Positions 1 through 8,039 of a DNA stretch of 64,000 nt are shown here, one piece after another (the stretch's first letter is position 1; each line of letters begins with the position of its first letter). The stretch is from Mucilaginibacter gossypiicola (GTDB lineage: Bacteria > Bacteroidota > Bacteroidia > Sphingobacteriales > Sphingobacteriaceae). The stretch is from contig NZ_FOCL01000006.1 in assembly GCF_900110105.1 (NCBI RefSeq), forward strand, positions 310,001-374,000, written 5' to 3'. Position numbers and translations under genes: made by a program. The notes beneath the pieces were generated by a model. That model was given only the letters and a program-made list of their open reading frames with translations. It did no database searches and had not been told where the DNA came from.

Positions 1-645
1 ATTGCCTATATCTGATGCCCGACATCCGAAAACACTGGAGTATTGCTGCCGATATACGTCCGCCCGGTTTTTTAGGAGTTGAACACAGTGCGACGGACGG
101 ACGCACAGACGCTTGTAGATATATTCTTTAAGTGTAAAGAAATTTCTGTATATTTGTATTGCCGGTTGTTATGCCCAATAATAGAGGCTGTCCGCTTTTT
201 GTCTTTCAGGTGTGTTACTCCCCCCTGTGGACGGACATACAAACCATCCCGGCTTATCCAATCATATCCATATAGAATGGTAGCATCCGCTTCCTTTCAA
301 AGCAATATATAAATATTAGCTATTGGAGGGGTATTTTTAAAAAAAACTGGTTTTTTAAAATTAGCAGTAAAAAGTGTTATCGCAAGCCATATCCATTCCT
401 CAGTTTATTTGGCAATGTTACCCTTTACTATACAGATGAGTCCAGTAAACCGGATTCTTTTTCGCAGTTCATCGTCAATAATACATTGAGGGAGCGTTAT
501 TTTTCGCAAAGTTGTGCCTCAATTTCCTTTATGTTTAGTCAGTAGTTTCTCATAATTTGTAAACCATTTACAATTATTGCCAATACTTATAAACTATTGG
601 CTGTTTTGCACTATTATTGTATTAAGCCTACGATACCGATCACAA
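1..645. other. Intergenic region without a recognisable gene
   Basis: I see no convincing gene here. The stretch is AT-rich and has two copies of a GGACGGAC motif (91-103 and 229-240). A perfect -7-like box, TATATTTG, lies at 149-156 with only a weak upstream TTTA, so a transcript could start near 162, but nothing downstream looks like a protein. One frame is open without a start codon from about 276 to 543; its translation matches nothing I recognise. The left edge may be the tail of a longer intergenic region beyond the window. Confidence 0.5.
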
Positions 646-1311
646 ATGGAACAAATCGTTAAAATACTTTCTGCAAAATACGTTACCCACAATGTGAGGC
701 AGTTCAGGCTTGAAAAACCTGCCGGTTATAGCTTTATACCTGGGCAGGCTACTGAATTATCAATCAATACAGAGGGTTGGCGTAATGAAACACGTCCTTT
801 CACCTTTACGTGCCTTAATGACGATGATTACCTTGAATTTACGATTAAAACCTATACCGATCATGATGGTGTAACCAATCAGTTAAGCAAGGTTAAGGAA
901 GGCGATGAGCTTATTATTCGTGATGTTTGGGGTGCTATTGAATACAAAGGTGCCGGTTACTTTATTGCAGGTGGTGCAGGTATTACGCCATTTTTGGCTA
1001 TACTGAGGCAATTAAATAAGGATGGCGCAATAGGCGATAACAGGCTTATATTTTCTAACAAAACTGATAAGGATATTATTTTGAGCGATGAGCTGAAAAG
1101 CATGCTTGGTGCAAACGCGCATTTCGTTATTACTGGTCAAAAAGATAGTATGTATGATAACCGGCGCATTGATGCTGATTTTCTGAAAGCCGAAATAAAA
1201 GATTTCTCAAAGCATTTTTACATATGCGGCCCTGACGCTATGGTTGCTGAGCTCAGCGACATATTAGGGCAACTCGGAGCTGATAGTGACTCCGTTGTAT
1301 TTGAAAGGTAG
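646..1311 (+). CDS. FAD/NAD(P)-binding oxidoreductase, ferredoxin reductase-like
   Basis: A 221-residue protein of the ferredoxin-NADP reductase superfamily: a flavin-binding beta barrel followed by a nucleotide-binding Rossmann half. Visible motifs are RPFTFT at residues 50-55 (flavin phosphate-binding position), the GGAGITP turn around residues 109-115 (NAD(P) pyrophosphate) and YICGPDAMV near 192-200, the usual C-terminal nicotinamide-site motif. It should pass electrons between NAD(P)H and a flavin or a partner protein in the cytoplasm. No 2Fe-2S domain is attached, so it is a bare reductase module. The frame is open upstream to 577, but the ATG at 646 gives a protein beginning MEQIVKILSA, where family homology would begin. 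Partner and substrate cannot be told from the context. Confidence 0.85.
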   Translation: MEQIVKILSAKYVTHNVRQFRLEKPAGYSFIPGQATELSINTEGWRNETRPFTFTCLNDDDYLEFTIKTYTDHDGVTNQLSKVKEGDELIIRDVWGAIEYKGAGYFIAGGAGITPFLAILRQLNKDGAIGDNRLIFSNKTDKDIILSDELKSMLGANAHFVITGQKDSMYDNRRIDADFLKAEIKDFSKHFYICGPDAMVAELSDILGQLGADSDSVVFER

Positions 1312-1798
1312 TTTATGCGGAGACGCATCACGTGCGGTCTTCTATGCTTTGTCTTGCATGTTATCCCTGCATATTACAGACACATGTGGTGCGCCTCTGC
1401 AAAACACCTTTATTATTAATCAGTATTTATAAAGCTGTACTGTCGTCCGTCCGTCACGGGGAATCACACACCGACGGGCAAAAGCAGACAGGCTTTATAA
1501 ACCACAGGATTGTAATACGTTTTTTACAAACCATATGTTGCCCAATAGCAGCAAAATATTGTCAGAATGACATTCATATGAACTTTACGGCGCATTGGCT
1601 ACCTAACAATCCCCCAATGTTGGGCTGTAAATTACCGTCCATAGTTGTTTGAAGCTACCCTGTTCTCCCAGACGGACGGACACTCCCGGATATTTCCTTC
1701 AATTAGCCGGAATCTCACATCTTGCATCTTTTTAATATCAGTTAAAAAGCTTAATTTCAGCCAACTTTTACTTTGTCACTTATCTAATCGAAACAATA
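1312..1798. other. Intergenic region with inverted repeat and GGACGGAC motifs
   Basis: This 487-nt gap contains no supportable gene; two short open frames (1332-1652, 1645-1896) have no family features. It does hold an imperfect inverted repeat (1316-1401), a GTCCGTCCGTC motif at 1445-1455 and a GACGGACGGAC motif at 1671-1681. A -7-like TTACTTTG lies at 1768-1775, 23 nt before the start of the following gene, and is a plausible promoter for it. Confidence 0.5.
1316..1401. repeat. Imperfect inverted repeat, about 24-nt arms
   Basis: The left arm at about 1316-1340 (TGCGGAGACGCATCACGTGC...) and the right arm at about 1378-1401 (...GGTGCGCCTCTGCA) are reverse complements at roughly 20 of 24 positions, separated by about 37 nt. 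Several mismatches are transitions, which RNA could partly tolerate as G-U pairs. It begins 5 nt after the reductase stop codon. There is no T-run after it, so it is not a standard intrinsic terminator. It resembles small dispersed palindromic elements of this phylum. Confidence 0.5.
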
Positions 1799-4381
1799 AT
1801 GTACCGGTTGTTTTCTGTTTTACGCGTTGCAGTGCTTTTGCTTGTTTCGTTAAGTTTTTATGCCCCCGATTTACTTGCCCAGGCACCCGTAATTAATTAT
1901 ACAACACCGCATACCTATAAACTCAATAACCCGATAACGCCTTTAGATCCAAGTAATACAGGTGGAGCAGTACCGGCAACCATATATGGTAAGGTGAGTA
2001 CTATTGCAGGTGATGGCTTTCCCCCTTACGTTGGTATATTATCCGGTGTAACGGTTGATCCATTTGGAAATGTATTCATTTTATCATGGTCTCGTAATCT
2101 TATCTATAAATTAACACCTTCCGGAAATTTCTCATTGTTTGCGGGCAGCGGCGCAATAGGTTCAAACGATGGCCTTGGAGCAGCAGCGAGCTTTTCAGAA
2201 CCAGATGGTATTGTTTCTGATGGCGCCGGGAATTTATATGTCAGCGATGATAAGTATAGCTTAATTAGAAAGATAACACCAGAGGGTCTTGTAACAACCC
2301 TTGCAGGAAATCCTCTTGTGTTGGGAGCTACCAACGGTACCGGCTCTGCAGCTACATTTAATAGCCCAAGGGGCTTAGCTATAGATGCTGCCGGAAATCT
2401 CTACGTGGCGGACCAGGCCAATAACCGGATCAGGAAGGTAACAGCCGCTGGCGTGGTAACCACTTATGCGGGTAGCGGTGCTGTAGGTGCTGTAAATGGT
2501 ATGGTAAACGCAGCATCTTTTAATACTCCAACAGCTGTTGGTTTAGATGATTCAGGGAATTTATATGTTTCGGATAGTGGAAATGGTAGTATAAGAAAAA
2601 TAACACCTGCGGGTGTTGTAAGTACTTTTGCTACGGGTTTAAATTTTCCGCGCGAACTTAGGGTGGATGGTACCGGTAATATTTATGTTGCCGAGCAAAA
2701 TGGCAATACCATAAAAAGAATAAGCCCGGCCGGGGTAATAACAGTTATAGCCGGTAGCGGAAGAACCGACGCCAGCGGGAAAACGGCAACAATCCAAGGA
2801 GCAATTGGATTAGCAATGGACGGGAAAGGTAATTTATTTGTAGGCGAAACCATAGGTTTAGCGTTAAAAATAGTCATTACAGGCTATACCATTAGCAAGC
2901 CCTTACCGGCAGGTATGGTATTTGATCCTAAAACCGGCATTATTTCGGGTACTCCTACCGCTCTGTCGCCCGCTACAAATTACACCATAACTGCTTACAA
3001 TGCCACGGGCAGTAATAGTACAACGGTGAATATCCAGGTAGCGGAGCCGCAGCCATCAGTTATTACTTTTCCGCCCCCGGCAATTGTAAATATGGATGTT
3101 GATAATATCCTGCATCCCAACGCCACCAGTACCAATACTAATGCCGAAACACCCATTACCTATACCAGCAATAACCCCGATGTAGCCATTGTAGGGGCCG
3201 ATGGGCAAATTCATGCGGTAGCACCCGGTACAACTGTTATTACTGCTCATCAAAGCGGGAATGATGACTATTTGCCGGCTGTGCCTGTGTCCCAAACATT
3301 TACCATCATGAAAAATCAGGTGATCACTTTTCCGCCGCTGGCCGATAAATCGACATGCAGCCCTGATTTTCCGGCAGGGGCAACAAGCTCCAATTCAACT
3401 ATTCCGCTTACTTATGTAAGCAGCAATACGGCGGTTGCCACGGTTTCGGCAACAGGTATTATTCATATTGTAGGGGCCGGCTCTGCCACCATCACCGCAT
3501 CACAAAGCGGAAACAATTTGTATAATGCTGCTACCCCTAAATCGCAAACATTAACTGTTACAGCCCCGGTTGTGCCGTCGGTGAGTATATCGCCGCCGGG
3601 CATGTGGGCAGGGTGCGATGGCATGGAGGCTACCTACACCGCAGATGCCCAAAATGCGGGCAATAATGCAACCTACCAATGGATGGTAAACGGTCAAAAC
3701 AGTGGTGATCATTCCAAAACTTTTACCAGTAGCACATTACACACCGGCGATATCATTACCTGTGTGGTTGTCAATAATGACGGATGTGTACCGTTAACCT
3801 CCCCCGTGTCCAATCAAGCTACTATTAATGCCGAACCGTATCATACACTTTCGCTGAATATCACCTCATCGGTTAGTGGAACTATAACCGCAGGTACTTC
3901 AGTTACTTTCAAAGCGCAGCCGTTTAATGTGCAGGATACTCCTGTTTATCAATGGTATATTAATGGGCAAACCGTAGGCAGCAACAGCGCCGCATTTACC
4001 AGCAATACTTTAGCAGATGGCGATGTGGTTAGTTGTACTATGGCTTCGGGGGGGGCATGCATTGCTAACCCTATTGTAAGTTCAAATGTTATTACGGTTG
4101 CTGTGATAACTCCCGAAAAAATTACAGTACCTAATACATTTACACCCAACAGTGATGGATATAACGATACCTGGTTTATCCCCGGGTTATTGTCATACAC
4201 CAACTGTACAGTAAATATCTACAACCGGTATGGTGCCATAATGTACCGCTCGGTAGGTTATCAACACCCCTGGGACGGCACCAGTAACGGCAAAACAGTA
4301 CCCGCCGGAGCGTACTATTATGTAATAGATACAAAAAGCAGCAGCGGAAAGCTGAGCGGGGAAGTGACGGTATTGAGGTAA
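1799..4381 (+). CDS. Secreted NHL-repeat/Ig-like protein with type IX sorting domain (CHU_C)
   Basis: An 860-residue exported multidomain protein. Residues 1-28 form a signal peptide ending LLAQA. From about residue 60 to 360 there are repeated NHL-type units (GLAIDAAGNLYVADQANNRI, then 'KVTAAGVVTTYAG' type strands) that should form a beta propeller. A putative Ig domain of the He_PIG type follows (GTPTALSPATNYTITAYNA), then two BIG2-like units (residues about 420-590) and two further Ig-like units with conserved cysteines. The last 85 residues, from VPNTFTPNSDGYNDTW through HPWDG to the end, are the gliding-motility C-terminal domain (CHU_C, type B sorting signal), so the type IX secretion system should export it to the surface. 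It is probably a binding or adhesion protein; the ligand is unknown. Confidence 0.9.
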   Translation: MYRLFSVLRVAVLLLVSLSFYAPDLLAQAPVINYTTPHTYKLNNPITPLDPSNTGGAVPATIYGKVSTIAGDGFPPYVGILSGVTVDPFGNVFILSWSRNLIYKLTPSGNFSLFAGSGAIGSNDGLGAAASFSEPDGIVSDGAGNLYVSDDKYSLIRKITPEGLVTTLAGNPLVLGATNGTGSAATFNSPRGLAIDAAGNLYVADQANNRIRKVTAAGVVTTYAGSGAVGAVNGMVNAASFNTPTAVGLDDSGNLYVSDSGNGSIRKITPAGVVSTFATGLNFPRELRVDGTGNIYVAEQNGNTIKRISPAGVITVIAGSGRTDASGKTATIQGAIGLAMDGKGNLFVGETIGLALKIVITGYTISKPLPAGMVFDPKTGIISGTPTALSPATNYTITAYNATGSNSTTVNIQVAEPQPSVITFPPPAIVNMDVDNILHPNATSTNTNAETPITYTSNNPDVAIVGADGQIHAVAPGTTVITAHQSGNDDYLPAVPVSQTFTIMKNQVITFPPLADKSTCSPDFPAGATSSNSTIPLTYVSSNTAVATVSATGIIHIVGAGSATITASQSGNNLYNAATPKSQTLTVTAPVVPSVSISPPGMWAGCDGMEATYTADAQNAGNNATYQWMVNGQNSGDHSKTFTSSTLHTGDIITCVVVNNDGCVPLTSPVSNQATINAEPYHTLSLNITSSVSGTITAGTSVTFKAQPFNVQDTPVYQWYINGQTVGSNSAAFTSNTLADGDVVSCTMASGGACIANPIVSSNVITVAVITPEKITVPNTFTPNSDGYNDTWFIPGLLSYTNCTVNIYNRYGAIMYRSVGYQHPWDGTSNGKTVPAGAYYYVIDTKSSSGKLSGEVTVLR

Positions 4382-4440
4382 GGGATGTACAGGCGGAGAG
4401 GGACGTGACTAAGCAAATCACCCTGTGCAGTTCACGATTG

Positions 4441-4465
4441 CTTTCCCGAAGCAAGTTCGGGAAAG
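4441..4465. repeat. Perfect 10-bp hairpin downstream of the CHU_C gene
   Basis: CTTTCCCGAA (4441-4450) and TTCGGGAAAG (4456-4465) pair perfectly around a 5-nt loop. It lies 60 nt after the stop codon of the NHL/Ig gene. No T-run follows, so factor-independent termination is unlikely; it may protect the 3' end or be a remnant of a repeat element. Confidence 0.55.
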
Positions 4466-4540
4466 GCTGTACTCTTACAGCAATGACGTTTTTTATTTTC
4501 CCGTCCACCTTTCGTCCATCAACCCAGTGTTACACCTAAA

Positions 4541-4598
4541 CGGACGGACGCACACCAAATTCTCAAATCTCAGGTCTCAAATCTCAAATCTAAAATCT
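4541..4598. repeat. GGACGGAC motif followed by a single-arm word repeat (TCTCAAATC)
   Basis: A CGGACGGACGCACACC motif (4541-4556) is followed by a degenerate tandem repeat of the word TCTCAAATC, with variants TCTCAGG and TCTAAAATC (4561-4598), ending 12 nt before the gldA start. The same word family occurs as a two-armed hairpin at 49533-49653. Here I found no complementary arm nearby. Confidence 0.6.
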
Positions 4599-4610
4599 AT
4601 TTTTACAGCC

Positions 4611-5318
4611 ATGAGTATCAGTGTTGAGGCATTAACCAAAGTTTACGGCGTGCAAAAGGCTGTTGATGGTATTAGTTTTACAGCCCAGCCCGGTGTATTG
4701 GGCTTTTTGGGCCCTAACGGTGCGGGTAAATCAACCACCATGAAAATCCTTACGGGTTTTATTCCGCAAACATCGGGTACAGCATCTGTTTGTGGGTTTG
4801 ATGTGGCTAAGCAGCCCCTTGAGGTTAAACGCCGCATCGGTTATCTGCCCGAAAGTAATCCGCTGTACACTGATATGTATGTTAAAGAATCGCTGGGCTT
4901 TGTTGCGGGCATCCATAAAATACATGAGCCTGCCAAACGCATTGCCGATATTATTGAACAAACAGGCCTCGGCCCCGAGCAGCATAAAAAGATTGGGCAG
5001 CTGTCAAAAGGTTATCGCCAAAGGGTAGGCCTGGCACAGGCTATGCTGCATGATCCCGAAGTACTGATACTGGATGAGCCCACTTCGGGCCTCGACCCTA
5101 ACCAGTTGATCGGCATCCGCCAATTGATTCTCGACCTTGGCAAAACCAAAACCATTGTACTGTCAACCCATATTATGCAGGAGGTTGAAGCGGTATGCAG
5201 CCAGGTGATTATCATTAATAAAGGTACAATTGTAGCCAACGATACCCTGCAGCAGCTTCGGAAAAACAATGGCGGCAAGTCATTGGAAGAAGTGTTCATC
5301 AGCCTTACCAATAATTAA
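4611..5318 (+). CDS. gldA: Gliding-motility ABC transporter ATP-binding protein GldA
   Basis: A 235-residue ABC-2 type ATPase. Walker A is GPNGAGKS (residues 34-41), the signature is LSKGYRQR (131-138), Walker B is VLILDEPTSGLDP (151-163) and the switch histidine lies in STHIMQEVE. The Q-loop position reads LPESNPLY, as in the Gld/Nat-type branch. With GldF and GldG it should form the membrane complex needed for gliding in flavobacteria; the gldFG fusion lies 2.7 kb downstream. The frame runs upstream to 4425, but the ATG at 4611 begins MSISVEALTKVYG, the conserved N-terminus. It is short for a GldA: only about ten residues separate DTLQQLR from the terminal LEEVF motif, where longer homologues carry an accessory region. 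A related ABC ATPase role is possible, but the gldFG context favours GldA. Confidence 0.8.
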   Translation: MSISVEALTKVYGVQKAVDGISFTAQPGVLGFLGPNGAGKSTTMKILTGFIPQTSGTASVCGFDVAKQPLEVKRRIGYLPESNPLYTDMYVKESLGFVAGIHKIHEPAKRIADIIEQTGLGPEQHKKIGQLSKGYRQRVGLAQAMLHDPEVLILDEPTSGLDPNQLIGIRQLILDLGKTKTIVLSTHIMQEVEAVCSQVIIINKGTIVANDTLQQLRKNNGGKSLEEVFISLTNN

Positions 5319-5354
5319 ATGTAAAGCGTAGTCTTACGTTTTTTGCCCTTTTCT

Positions 5355-5864
5355 ATGAAAAAATTGTTATTGCTGCTCCTTATCCTTCCTGCTTTTAAAA
5401 CCTATGCCCAGGATGGGCCGAAGCCTTCTACCGCTTTTAGTGCCGGTGTAGAGTTTGGTATTCCATCCCGAAGCTTATATAACGTGGGTGTTGGTGCATC
5501 GCTTAAGTTAGAGCAGCCGGTGGTAAGCCCGGTAAGCCTTACGCTCACAGCGGGGTTCAGTAGCTTTTTTCGTAAGGATTCTCCGTTTAACAACGGGCAT
5601 TCGGGCGGCGATATTTTTGTACCCTTAAAAGCCGGGGTAAGGTATAACGTTGGCTCCGGCGTATCTCTGGAAGCTGAAGCAGGCAGCGCTATCGAACTTA
5701 ATTATGACAAGCGTAAATTGTTCGCCCTTTCCGTTGGCCCTGCAATCATGATCCCTACGGTTACTGATAGCCGCAATTTTGAACTGGGATTGAGGTACGA
5801 AAGCTGGTCGGCCCATACCTTGCAGCAAACAGCAATTAGGTTTGCGTACAGGTTTGGCAGGTAA
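5355..5864 (+). CDS. Small outer-membrane beta-barrel protein
   Basis: A 169-residue protein with a signal peptide (MKKLLLLLLILPAFKTYAQ) followed by alternating hydrophobic/polar strands rich in glycine and aromatics, ending AIRFAYRFGR. This fits an 8-strand outer-membrane barrel of the porin-family/OmpW-like kind. The next gene is a probable paralogue: both contain a core of the form 'LKLEKP/QPV....L.LTAGF' and 'VNAEAGSA / LEAEAGSAIELN'. The start at 5355 is chosen because the signal peptide begins there; an upstream TTG at 5343 adds nothing useful. Function unknown. Confidence 0.75.
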   Translation: MKKLLLLLLILPAFKTYAQDGPKPSTAFSAGVEFGIPSRSLYNVGVGASLKLEQPVVSPVSLTLTAGFSSFFRKDSPFNNGHSGGDIFVPLKAGVRYNVGSGVSLEAEAGSAIELNYDKRKLFALSVGPAIMIPTVTDSRNFELGLRYESWSAHTLQQTAIRFAYRFGR

Positions 5865-5937
5865 AATATCAATTTTTTGTAGTAATATATTGCCAAAGGG
5901 CGTATTATAGTTAAACAATACCTGTAACCTTTATAAT

Positions 5938-6525
5938 ATGACTAATAAACCTATCTGCATCACCTTAATTTTGTTATTTACAGTATTTTCGTTTGCTGCT
6001 AAAGCGCAGCGCGGCAAGCAAACATCACTAAGCGTAGGCTCTGAAATAATTGCACCGCTTAATATGGATTACCAGGGTAACAATACCGACGTTCACATAA
6101 ACGCGGGTTTTGGTGTCAATTTAAAACTGGAAAAGCCAATCACCGAAACCCTGCATTTTACAGTCGCCGCCGGTTTTATTTTTACCGAATCAACCCCAGA
6201 GTATTTATTTTCAAGCAACTCATCAAACGTTTTCTACGATAATAACTTTCATAACCTTTATGCTTACCTGCCGGTAACCGCAGGATTAAAATATTACTGG
6301 GCAAAACACTTTTATGTAAATGCCGAAGCCGGCAGTGCCTTTAGCATCAATAGCAGGGCGCGTACCTCGTTTATTTACGCAGGAGGGGCAGGGGTTGTTG
6401 TTCCTATTGGCCCTCATCACGGGCTTGATTTTGGCTTGCAGTTTGAGAGAGGCTATAAAAATACCGATTACGATCACGCCATCAGTCAGCTGGGTTTAAG
6501 TGTAGCTTATAAATACAGGTTTTAG
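5938..6525 (+). CDS. Small outer-membrane beta-barrel protein, paralogue of the preceding gene
   Basis: A 195-residue protein with a signal peptide cleaved after about residue 23 (FAAKAQ) and a predicted beta-barrel body. The last residue is phenylalanine in YKYRF, the usual outer-membrane insertion signal. It shares 'GVNLKLEKPI', 'VAAGF' and 'AEAGSAFSIN' with the preceding barrel, which suggests tandem duplication. It lies 73 nt after that gene in the same orientation and is probably co-expressed. No enzymatic motif is visible. Confidence 0.75.
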   Translation: MTNKPICITLILLFTVFSFAAKAQRGKQTSLSVGSEIIAPLNMDYQGNNTDVHINAGFGVNLKLEKPITETLHFTVAAGFIFTESTPEYLFSSNSSNVFYDNNFHNLYAYLPVTAGLKYYWAKHFYVNAEAGSAFSINSRARTSFIYAGGAGVVVPIGPHHGLDFGLQFERGYKNTDYDHAISQLGLSVAYKYRF

Positions 6526-6572
6526 CATGCTACAGCAGTCCGGCTTTGGCCACAGGTGGTCGTTCCTCCGGG

Positions 6573-6586
6573 CGGACGGACACAAC
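6573..6586. repeat. GGACGGAC motif, last copy of the cluster
   Basis: CGGACGGACACAAC, matching copies at 91, 229, 1445 (reverse complement), 1671 and 4541. All six are between genes. I see no further intergenic copy to the right of this one. Confidence 0.6.
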
Positions 6587-6617
6587 ATGCCGATCCGTTA
6601 TGTTCTCCAGGCAATAG

Positions 6618-7525
6618 CTACTCTTCCTTAACTACTGTAGTTTCTGATATTTTATCATGCCATCCATCGTTTACGAAAAACCCTCGAACGGAATAAGTCT
6701 GCATAATGTGCGGATGATGACCTTTTTCACCGAAGGCTTATTTCCGTCATAGTCAATAACACGCGTTTGGGTAAGAAACTTGGCAGGAGAGCTGCCCAAA
6801 ACAGATTCGCAAATGATGTAATAAAGAATGCGTAAGGCAATTATTACCAAAGTAATATTTTTCTGAGCCCAGCTTTCGGGTGTTTGGGTCATAAAACGGA
6901 ACAATGCCCCCGAACTATAATCAACAAACCGGCCTAATATTTCTGAAAAAACGGCTATGGTAACCAACATATCAACCAATGGGTGCAATATCCTATACCC
7001 GATGGCGGCCTTAACGTAATATGATTGTGGATGCTCCCCGTCATTAACAACTTCCTGCTGCAAGGTTTTTTGGCTTTTTAGGTGGTTCAATACTTTTAAC
7101 GCCACAACTATCCAAAAAACATAAAGCAGGTAATAAAGCAAATGTGTAAAGATGTCTTGCAGCCATATGGTGAAATACGATTTGAATATGAACAATAAAA
7201 TTAAATTTACAAGTACCAACGCATTCGAAAGAAATATAATTGAGAACACAAACCTGATCAACTGTGTTCTTTTATATCCTGATGCAACAAATGCAATGGC
7301 CCCTAATAAAAGTATCCCATCAACAATCGCGTTAACATAGTTTAAGCCATTGTATCTTAATGAGCTGCCGGCGAATACCCAATCAAGGAAAAACGGGTTT
7401 AGCAGGTCTTTGTAACGCATCACAGCAAAATCGTGTGTTGGGAAAAAGGCGTTATTAATAATGCCGGTTATGGCTATAATAAAACTTGCCGCAGCTATAA
7501 TAGGGTTAAGGTGTTTTTTGAGCAT
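6618..7525 (-). CDS. RDD-family membrane protein, 3' end apparently frameshifted
   Basis: The uninterrupted frame covers 6671-7525 (284 residues): about six membrane segments and, from GYRILHPLVDMLV onward, an RDD domain. It ends abruptly at IPFEGFS. In the next frame, directly after that point, the sequence reads FFVNDGWHDKISETTVV and stops at 6618-6620. 'GWHDKIS' is the conserved end of RDD domains, so one base seems missing in the A5 run on the plus strand at 6676-6680; with one extra A the protein would be about 302 residues. This may be a sequencing error in a homopolymer, a real mutation or programmed slippage. RDD proteins are membrane proteins of mostly unknown role. Confidence 0.75.
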
Positions 7526-7742
7526 GATGAGGAATAAGGTTTTAGGATAATTATTTAAGCTTTAGTTAGCTGTTAACAAAGCAGCAAAGTAATACTTTTT
7601 ATTGTTTCCTTATTATTAAACTTTGAGTTTTTAGGTAGATGTTAAGTTTTTGAGGGCGATATATGTGCTCTGCAAGTTCAGGCGTTTTTCGTCATAGCCG
7701 TTAACTTAAGATGCCCCCTCAAAAGCGTGGGAATGTGCGATT

Positions 7743-7848
7743 CCCCTCTCGAGAGGGGTGGAGGGGTGTGTTAGTCTACGTACGGCTTATCGCTTATATA
7801 ACACACCCCTGCTCCCACACGTTCCCCCGCGCCCCCTCTCGAGAGGGG
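7743..7848. repeat. MITE-like palindromic element bounded by CCCCTCTCGAGAGGGG
   Basis: Identical 16-nt perfect palindromes CCCCTCTCGAGAGGGG stand at 7743-7758 and 7833-7848. Inside them GGGGTGTGTTA (7763-7773) and TAACACACCCC (7799-7809) form an 11-bp stem around a 25-nt loop. The whole unit therefore folds as one long hairpin with a self-complementary sequence at each end. There is no coding capacity. It looks like a non-autonomous dispersed element; copy number in the genome cannot be judged here. Confidence 0.7.
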
Positions 7849-7926
7849 ATTTTAAAAGGCTTGCACCAAATTACTCCCTTAGGTTAACGACTATGGCGAA
7901 GGGCGCTTAAACCTGCCATCGAAATA

Positions 7927-7973
7927 AATCCGAAATCGAAATTCCGAAATCCGATATCCTGTATCCGATATCC
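7927..7973. repeat. Single-arm word repeat (CCGAAATC / CCGATATC)
   Basis: Degenerate tandem copies of the 8-mer CCGAAATC and its variant CCGATATC end 12 nt before the -33 box of the gldFG promoter. The same word forms a two-armed hairpin at 44735-44846. No complementary arm is visible near this copy. Confidence 0.6.
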
Positions 7974-7984
7974 AAACGTTACAC

Positions 7985-8015
7985 TTTGCTTTGGCGCAAT
8001 ATTGTTGTAATTTCG
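7985..8015 (+). promoter_or_regulatory. Bacteroidetes-type promoter for gldFG
   Basis: TTTG (7985-7988), a 19-nt spacer and TAATTTCG (8008-8015) match the phylum's -33/-7 consensus TTTG/TAnnTTTG at all but one position. The transcript would start near 8022, about 18 nt before the GTG start codon at 8040. Confidence 0.6.
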
Positions 8016-8039
8016 GCGCTTAACACAATATATTATAAC

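Larger units (their letters stand above)
7526..8039. other. Divergent intergenic region between the RDD gene and gldFG
   Basis: This 514-nt region separates two divergently transcribed genes. From left to right it holds an AT-rich part with the presumed RDD promoter, a 106-nt palindromic element (7743-7848), a single-arm CCGAAATC/CCGATATC word repeat (7927-7973) and a well-formed Bacteroidetes promoter (7985-8015) for gldFG. I found no small gene. Confidence 0.6.

Noticed and set aside
79..312. 77-codon open frame at the left edge
   Set aside because: No signal, domain or family pattern; cysteine/arginine-rich random composition, and it spans two copies of the GGACGGAC motif.
276..543. Start-less open frame that might be a gene remnant
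   Set aside because: No start codon and no recognisable family; length is compatible with chance.
1332..1896. Two overlapping open frames between the reductase and the NHL/Ig gene
   Set aside because: Low-quality composition; they cover an inverted repeat and motif copies and run into the real signal peptide of the next gene in another frame.
4561..4598. CRISPR-like array
   Set aside because: Words of 7-9 nt without unique spacers of constant length, and no cas genes; the same holds for the other word repeats.
4425..4610. Upstream extension of gldA
   Set aside because: It would translate a hairpin, a repeat motif and a word repeat; homology to ABC ATPases begins only at 4611.
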